A DNA stretch of 9,671 nucleotides from Rhizobiaceae bacterium (GTDB lineage Bacteria > Pseudomonadota > Alphaproteobacteria > Rhizobiales > Rhizobiaceae). The stretch covers positions 1 to 9,671 of the forward strand of contig JAGWJK010000098.1 of the NCBI GenBank assembly GCA_028865845.1, in the 5' to 3' direction. Both the position numbers and the translations under genes were made by a program. This document shows, one piece after another, positions 6,122 to 9,671 of this stretch. The notes beneath the pieces were generated by a model. The model saw only the letters and a list, made by a program, of their open reading frames with translations, did no database searches and was not told where the DNA came from. Numbering within the stretch: the first letter of the stretch is position 1; each line of letters starts with the position of its first letter.

Positions 6122-7020
6122 TCACACGTCGTGGCTTCGTGAAGCTTGTCGGCGGTGGCTTCGCAGGTGCGGTGATGATGGGCGGCTATGCGTTCGGATA
6201 TGAGCCGATGGTCCGCCTCGATGTTACCCGCTATGCCTTGACGCCGCCCGGCTGGACGCCTGGCTTGAAGCTCAAGATCGTGGCCCTTGCCGATTTTCAT
6301 GCGTGCAAGCCATGGATGACGGCCGATCGCATCGCCGAAATCTGCGCTCGCGCAAACGAGCTTCAGGGCGACATCATCGTCCTGCTCGGCGACTATACGT
6401 CCGGGATCAATTTCGTCACAGGTTATGTCGAGCCTAATATCTGGGCAAAGGAACTGGCTGCTCTGAAAGCACCGCTCGGCGTCCATGCCATCATCGGCAA
6501 CCACGACTGGTGGAACGATCCGGCCGCGCAGAAAAGCGGCGTCGGGCCGACCTTCAGTCACAGGGCCTTGGCGGAGGTTGGTATCCCCGTCTATTCCAAC
6601 CGCTCGGTTCGCCTCGAGAAAGATGGCAAGGGCTTTTGGCTTGCCGGACTTGAGGATCAACTGGCGCTGCGGTCGAGCCGTCGCTGGAACCGGCAATACA
6701 CGATCGGCCTTGCCGATCTCAAGGACACGATGGCGCAGGTCGATGACGATGCGCCGGTCATTCTCCTCGCGCACGAGCCGGATATTTTTCCAGAGGTGCC
6801 CTCGCGGGTGTCGCTGACCTTGTCCGGCCATACCCATGGCGGGCAGGTGAGAATTCTCGGCTGGTCGCCCTACCTACCCTCGCGGTACGGCGACCGGTAT
6901 ATTTACGGCCATATCGTCGAGGAGAGCCGACATCTCATCGTCTCCGGCGGTCTTGGCTGTTCGGTCGCGCCGATACGTTTCGGCTCGCCGCCGGAAATCG
7001 TCGTCATCGATCTTGGATAA
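6118..7020 (+). CDS. Tat-exported calcineurin-like metallophosphoesterase (YkuE/YaeI type)
   Basis: This 300-residue protein begins with a twin-arginine signal, TRRGFVK (3-9), and a hydrophobic stretch to about residue 27. It is therefore expected outside the cytoplasmic membrane or tethered to it. The metal-site motifs of the calcineurin-like fold are complete: ADFHA (D59, H61), GDYTSG (D92), GNHDWW (N128, H129), LAHEPD (H219) and SGHTHGGQ (H238, H240). Related proteins act on phosphodiesters or pyrophosphate-linked lipids; UDP-diacylglucosamine-type substrates are one possibility for this branch, but the substrate is not shown here. The GTG start overlaps the ruvB stop by 4 bases and has a strong AGGAGG, so it is translationally coupled to ruvB. 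The Nudix gene follows after 4 bases. Confidence 0.92.
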   Translation: MITRRGFVKLVGGGFAGAVMMGGYAFGYEPMVRLDVTRYALTPPGWTPGLKLKIVALADFHACKPWMTADRIAEICARANELQGDIIVLLGDYTSGINFVTGYVEPNIWAKELAALKAPLGVHAIIGNHDWWNDPAAQKSGVGPTFSHRALAEVGIPVYSNRSVRLEKDGKGFWLAGLEDQLALRSSRRWNRQYTIGLADLKDTMAQVDDDAPVILLAHEPDIFPEVPSRVSLTLSGHTHGGQVRILGWSPYLPSRYGDRYIYGHIVEESRHLIVSGGLGCSVAPIRFGSPPEIVVIDLG

Positions 7021-7024
7021 GCAC

Positions 7025-7537
7025 ATGCCGAAACGAACCCTCATCCGGCTGAATGCCGGCCCGTCGCGATTCCAGGTGCGCGTTGCCGGTCTTGGCTTTC
7101 GCCAGGGGCATGTGCTCGTCCACCGCGCCACGCATGAGCCCTTCTGGACCTTTCCCGGCGGACGCGCCGAGATCGGCGAGACATCAGCGGAGACGCTGGA
7201 GCGCGAGATGATGGAAGAACTCGGCGTCGAGATTACTGTCCGGCGGCTGCTTTGGACCGTGGAGAATTTCTTCCATTACGAAGCGCGGGACTGGCACGAA
7301 TTCGGGCTCTACTACCTGATGGAGATCCCGGAGAGCTTTCCGTTCCTGCCCGATGAAATCGTCCATCGGATCGACGATGGCGACAACACGCTTGAATTCA
7401 AGTGGGTATTGGCAACGCGGCAGGCACTGACCGAACTCGACATTCCGCCCTATTTTATTGCCGGAGAGATCGAGAACCTGCCGCCAACGCCGCACCATCT
7501 GGTCTGGCGCGACGGCAATCTCGACAAGGACCTGTAG
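7025..7537 (+). CDS. Nudix hydrolase
   Basis: This 170-residue protein contains an exact Nudix box, G-x5-E-x7-REUxEExGU, at residues 46-68 (GRAEIGE, then REMMEELGV). The box binds the catalytic metal, and the fold cleaves nucleoside diphosphates linked to another group. The W41-T-F-P-G-G start of the box is typical of MutT-like and NTP-cleaning enzymes, but the substrate cannot be decided. The frame is open further upstream into the phosphoesterase gene; I chose the ATG at 7025, which follows that stop by 4 bases and starts just before the first beta strand. The Shine-Dalgarno is weak, so coupling is likely. It is cytoplasmic, with no signal peptide. Confidence 0.9.
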   Translation: MPKRTLIRLNAGPSRFQVRVAGLGFRQGHVLVHRATHEPFWTFPGGRAEIGETSAETLEREMMEELGVEITVRRLLWTVENFFHYEARDWHEFGLYYLMEIPESFPFLPDEIVHRIDDGDNTLEFKWVLATRQALTELDIPPYFIAGEIENLPPTPHHLVWRDGNLDKDL

Positions 7538-7549
7538 CGGAGGAGACCT

Positions 7550-8113
7550 ATGTCCGATTTCGATCCGATCAGAGTGTTTCGCAAGCTTGCCTATAACAAT
7601 GCGCTCGCCAATTTCAGGCTCTACAATGCCTGTTCCGGGCTGCAGCCCGGTGACTTCGAGGCAAAGCGGGTTGGTTTCTTCCCGTCGTTGAAGTCGACGC
7701 TCAATCATATCCTCATCGTCGACTGGTTCTATGTCGATGCTCTCGAAGGCGGCACCCTGGGGCTCAAAGCCTTCGCGGTTGCCGAACCTTTCGATCGCCT
7801 CGATGTATTGTGGGACGCGCAACGCGCCGTCGATCAGCGGCTGGTGTCGCTGTGTGAACGGCTGACATCAGATGCCCTGGCGACGGTGATCGAGCTTGAT
7901 CGCGGCAGCCGCATCCAGCGCGAGCGCATGGAAGATGTGCTGAGCCATCTCTTTCAGCATCAGACGCATCATCGTGGCCAGGTGCATGCCATGCTTGCGG
8001 GCAGCAGCGTTGCGCCGCCGCAGCTCGACGAATTCATTGTCGACGATGATGCGAAGTTCAGGGGTGACGAGCTGGCGGCGCTTAAATGGGACGAGACGAT
8101 GCTGATGCGCTGA
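7550..8113 (+). CDS. DinB-family four-helix-bundle protein
   Basis: This 187-residue protein carries the three-histidine metal site of the DinB/YfiT fold: H53 in STLNHILIVDWFY, and H137 and H141 in the HxxxHRGQ motif (HQTHHRGQVH). Many members are metal-dependent thiol transferases acting with bacillithiol, mycothiol or glutathione; others have no known reaction. The name comes from a DNA-damage-induced Bacillus gene and should not be confused with DNA polymerase IV. The Shine-Dalgarno ggaggag ends 5 bases before the ATG. It is the last gene of the ruvB-side run, 12 bases after the Nudix gene. Its 3' end overlaps the convergent epimerase gene by 32 bases. Confidence 0.92.
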   Translation: MSDFDPIRVFRKLAYNNALANFRLYNACSGLQPGDFEAKRVGFFPSLKSTLNHILIVDWFYVDALEGGTLGLKAFAVAEPFDRLDVLWDAQRAVDQRLVSLCERLTSDALATVIELDRGSRIQRERMEDVLSHLFQHQTHHRGQVHAMLAGSSVAPPQLDEFIVDDDAKFRGDELAALKWDETMLMR

Positions 8114-9014
8114 CTGGCGCCCATGTCGGCGACATGGTTTTTGCCAGCCGGCCTATTGTTTCTTCCAGCAGCGCCGTCCCGCCGGAGCGCCAGCCGAGCG
8201 CGCGGATGCGCGACGTATCCATCTCGCTGACGACACCTTGCGGAGCCGGCAAGGGCAGGGGATGCGGACAGTCGGTGATTTTTTTCAGATGTCCAAGGAT
8301 TTCATGCGTATCAGTCAGGATGTCTGAGAGATTGAACGCCTTGCCATCGATGCGGCCGGCTTCCGTCTCCAGCAACAGGCGCACCGCGCGGCCTAGATCA
8401 CGGCCATGGACTTCCGTGCCCGCCCGCGAGGGAACCGCAGCGCCGGATAGGTAATCGGCAAAAAGATTATCCCATTTGTTCGGACAGAGATCGCCGTAGA
8501 CGCCCGTCGCGCGAAGGCTCGCCGTCGCAAAGCCAGGAGCCGAAAGAGAAAAGAGGGCATGTTCGGCGTCGCGTTTCACCTGGCCGTAGAGCGTATTCGG
8601 TGAAGGCTCGGTCGCTTCTCTCAGGATTTCGCCGGCCATGCGATCGCCGTAGACGGCACGGGACGACAGGAAGATGCAGCGGCGGATACCCGCCCGCTTG
8701 GCCGTCTCGAAGAGTTTGGCGGTGCCATCGAAGTTATGCCGCCGGAAACCCTTGGGATCGTCGCCTTCACCGCCGCGATATTTGCCGGGAACGTGGCTGA
8801 AGGCGGCGTGGACGAAGAAATAGGCGTCGTCGAAAATCTCCTGATGATCCTGGGTCGGATCGAGACTGAGAGGCACGAAACCAACCGGCTGCGAAAAGAA
8901 ATCCGGCGTCGGCGCCGTGCGGCCGCCGACTGTAATGGCGTATCCGGCGGCAAGCAGCTCCTCGACGATGTAGCGACCGACGAGCCCCGTACCGCCCGAT
9001 ACCAAAACTTTCAT
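8082..9014 (-). CDS. NAD-dependent epimerase/dehydratase (extended SDR)
   Basis: This 310-residue protein is an extended short-chain dehydrogenase. The Rossmann glycine motif GGTGLVG is at 7-13. The catalytic triad region shows LSSRAVYG (S118 probable) and YGQVK (Y143, K147). Such enzymes usually modify nucleotide sugars, by epimerisation, dehydration or reduction, using bound NAD(P). The frame is open 40 residues further upstream, but the ATG at 9014 places the first beta strand (MKVLVSGGTG) correctly and has gagagg just upstream. That ATG overlaps the stop of the GT8 gene (ATGA), so the two are translationally coupled. The last 32 bases overlap the DinB-like gene on the other strand, and the plus-strand terminator lies within its 3' end. 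Confidence 0.9.
   Translation of the reverse strand: MKVLVSGGTGLVGRYIVEELLAAGYAITVGGRTAPTPDFFSQPVGFVPLSLDPTQDHQEIFDDAYFFVHAAFSHVPGKYRGGEGDDPKGFRRHNFDGTAKLFETAKRAGIRRCIFLSSRAVYGDRMAGEILREATEPSPNTLYGQVKRDAEHALFSLSAPGFATASLRATGVYGDLCPNKWDNLFADYLSGAAVPSRAGTEVHGRDLGRAVRLLLETEAGRIDGKAFNLSDILTDTHEILGHLKKITDCPHPLPLPAPQGVVSEMDTSRIRALGWRSGGTALLEETIGRLAKTMSPTWAPVSASASSRPI
8114..8147 (+). terminator. Rho-independent terminator after the DinB-like gene
   Basis: CCATGTC (8121-8127) pairs with GACATGG (8131-8137) around a GGC loop and is followed directly by TTTTT (8138-8142). An outer pairing, CTGGC (8114-8118) with GCCAG (8143-8147), encloses the whole element. It starts at the base after the DinB-like stop codon. 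It lies entirely within the coding region of the convergent epimerase, so the same bases serve as terminator on one strand and protein code on the other. Confidence 0.8.
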
Positions 9015-9671
9015 GCAGCCTCTCTCGGATTGGCGAATGCGGCGACATCGGGCAGATCGTGTCCGGAATGGAATTGATGCCACAGGTCGATCAGCGGTTT
9101 CAGCTTTTCCGCCTTGGGATGGTCGCGTTCCCAAGGCTTCTCATACTGGTAATGCAGGATCGAAATGCTGTTCCAGTCCCAAAGCGCAGGCATGGTGAAC
9201 CATATATATTGTAGCATGTTCATGAATACGGGCAGGCCGTGCCAATCCGGGAAGAATGTCTCAAGAAAGGTCTGGTCGGTGCGGCGCCAGAACACATCGG
9301 GCTGGTCGAGCAGCTTCAGCATGTCCTTGAAGGTCGCGATCGACGGCCGGGCGACGAAGACACCGGAATTCATCCGGTGAAAATCGGCAAGGCTTTCGTA
9401 GACGTTCGGGGCGGCCGAGAATTCCGGATAATCGAAGAGCTTGTCGACGTTGCGAAGCACGAGCGCATCGGCATCGATGAAGACACAGGTGTCGTACTCT
9501 ATCAGCTGCCAGAGACGCAGCTTGCAGAAATTGTCGAGCGGCGTGTGAAAGGAAGGCTTGCGCCCCTTGGTGAAGGGCGCGTTCGAATGGAGATTGCCGC
9601 GGGCATGCCGTTCGTTGAATTCGTCCGACAGCGGCAGGTGCTCGACAGCGACCAGCCGGCAGCCGAGGGAT
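9011..9671 (-). CDS. GT8-family (glycogenin-like) glycosyltransferase, N-terminus outside window
   Basis: The frame is open from the right edge of the window to a TGA at 9013-9011, giving 219 residues; the N-terminus lies beyond base 9671. The diagnostic part is LDNFCKLRLWQLIEYDTCVF followed by IDADALVLRNVDKLF. It contains the D-A-D metal/nucleotide-sugar motif of GT8 retaining glycosyltransferases (glycogenin, galactinol synthase and LPS glucosyl/galactosyl transferases). Further on, NSGVFVARPS and a histidine-containing stretch (SISILHYQYEKPW) match the family's acceptor and metal regions. It probably transfers a hexose from a UDP-sugar to an unknown acceptor in the cytoplasm. Its stop overlaps the epimerase start by 4 bases, so the two form an operon. 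Confidence 0.88.
   Translation of the reverse strand, partial: SLGCRLVAVEHLPLSDEFNERHARGNLHSNAPFTKGRKPSFHTPLDNFCKLRLWQLIEYDTCVFIDADALVLRNVDKLFDYPEFSAAPNVYESLADFHRMNSGVFVARPSIATFKDMLKLLDQPDVFWRRTDQTFLETFFPDWHGLPVFMNMLQYIWFTMPALWDWNSISILHYQYEKPWERDHPKAEKLKPLIDLWHQFHSGHDLPDVAAFANPREAA

Noticed and set aside
6004..6837. A 277-codon minus-strand frame across the ruvB end and the phosphoesterase
   Set aside because: It runs across two real genes on the opposite strand and has no family features.
9015..9134. N-terminal extension of the epimerase by 40 residues
   Set aside because: It is arginine-rich shadow sequence inside the GT8 gene; the Rossmann strand starts at the ATG at 9014, which has its own Shine-Dalgarno.
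1..9671. tRNA, rRNA, CRISPR array, insertion sequence or transposase
   Set aside because: No tandem repeat-spacer pattern, no RNA gene signature and no transposase motif was seen in reading either strand.

Overview
The window reads as a chromosomal segment of an alphaproteobacterium of the order Rhizobiales, most likely a Rhizobium of the leguminosarum/etli kind. This rests on the GC-rich coding style, on RuvA/RuvB/RuvC sequences of rhizobial type, and on an alphaproteobacterial LexA motif (GTTC-N7-GTTC). The genus is an inference from protein recall, not a database match. The window is gene-dense, with no gene-free stretch longer than about 200 bases.

Left block (1-1849, plus strand): the 3' part of a metallo-beta-lactamase-fold hydrolase, a small exported TPR protein with a CPSGC motif, two abutting hairpins, and a four-helix DoxX-family membrane protein. 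A strong 13-bp hairpin closes the block and also separates it from the convergent YhbW-like flavin monooxygenase gene (minus strand, 1867-2865).

Central block (3002-6121, plus strand): the Holliday-junction genes ruvC, ruvA and ruvB. A complete VapB/VapC type II toxin-antitoxin pair sits between ruvC and ruvA. Four bases after the ruvC stop is an exact LexA (SOS) box, GTTC-N7-GTTC, overlapping a likely -35 element. A 9-bp direct repeat that looks like the VapB operator follows. ruvA starts only 12 bases after vapC, so vapBC and ruvA probably share a transcript. A one-mismatch LexA-like box (GTTT-N7-GTTC) precedes ruvC. The arrangement suggests a DNA-damage-controlled toxin-antitoxin module embedded in a recombination-repair operon, and this is the most interesting feature of the window.

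Right of ruvB (6118-8142, plus strand): a Tat-exported metallophosphoesterase overlapping ruvB by 4 bases, then a Nudix hydrolase and a DinB-like protein, with gaps of 4 and 12 bases. A hairpin with a T5 tract ends this run. That terminator lies inside the 3' end of a convergent minus-strand gene. The minus-strand pair at the right edge is a GT8 (glycogenin-like) glycosyltransferase, cut by the window end, whose stop overlaps the start of an NAD-dependent epimerase/dehydratase as ATGA. These two probably work together on a surface glycan or similar sugar conjugate.
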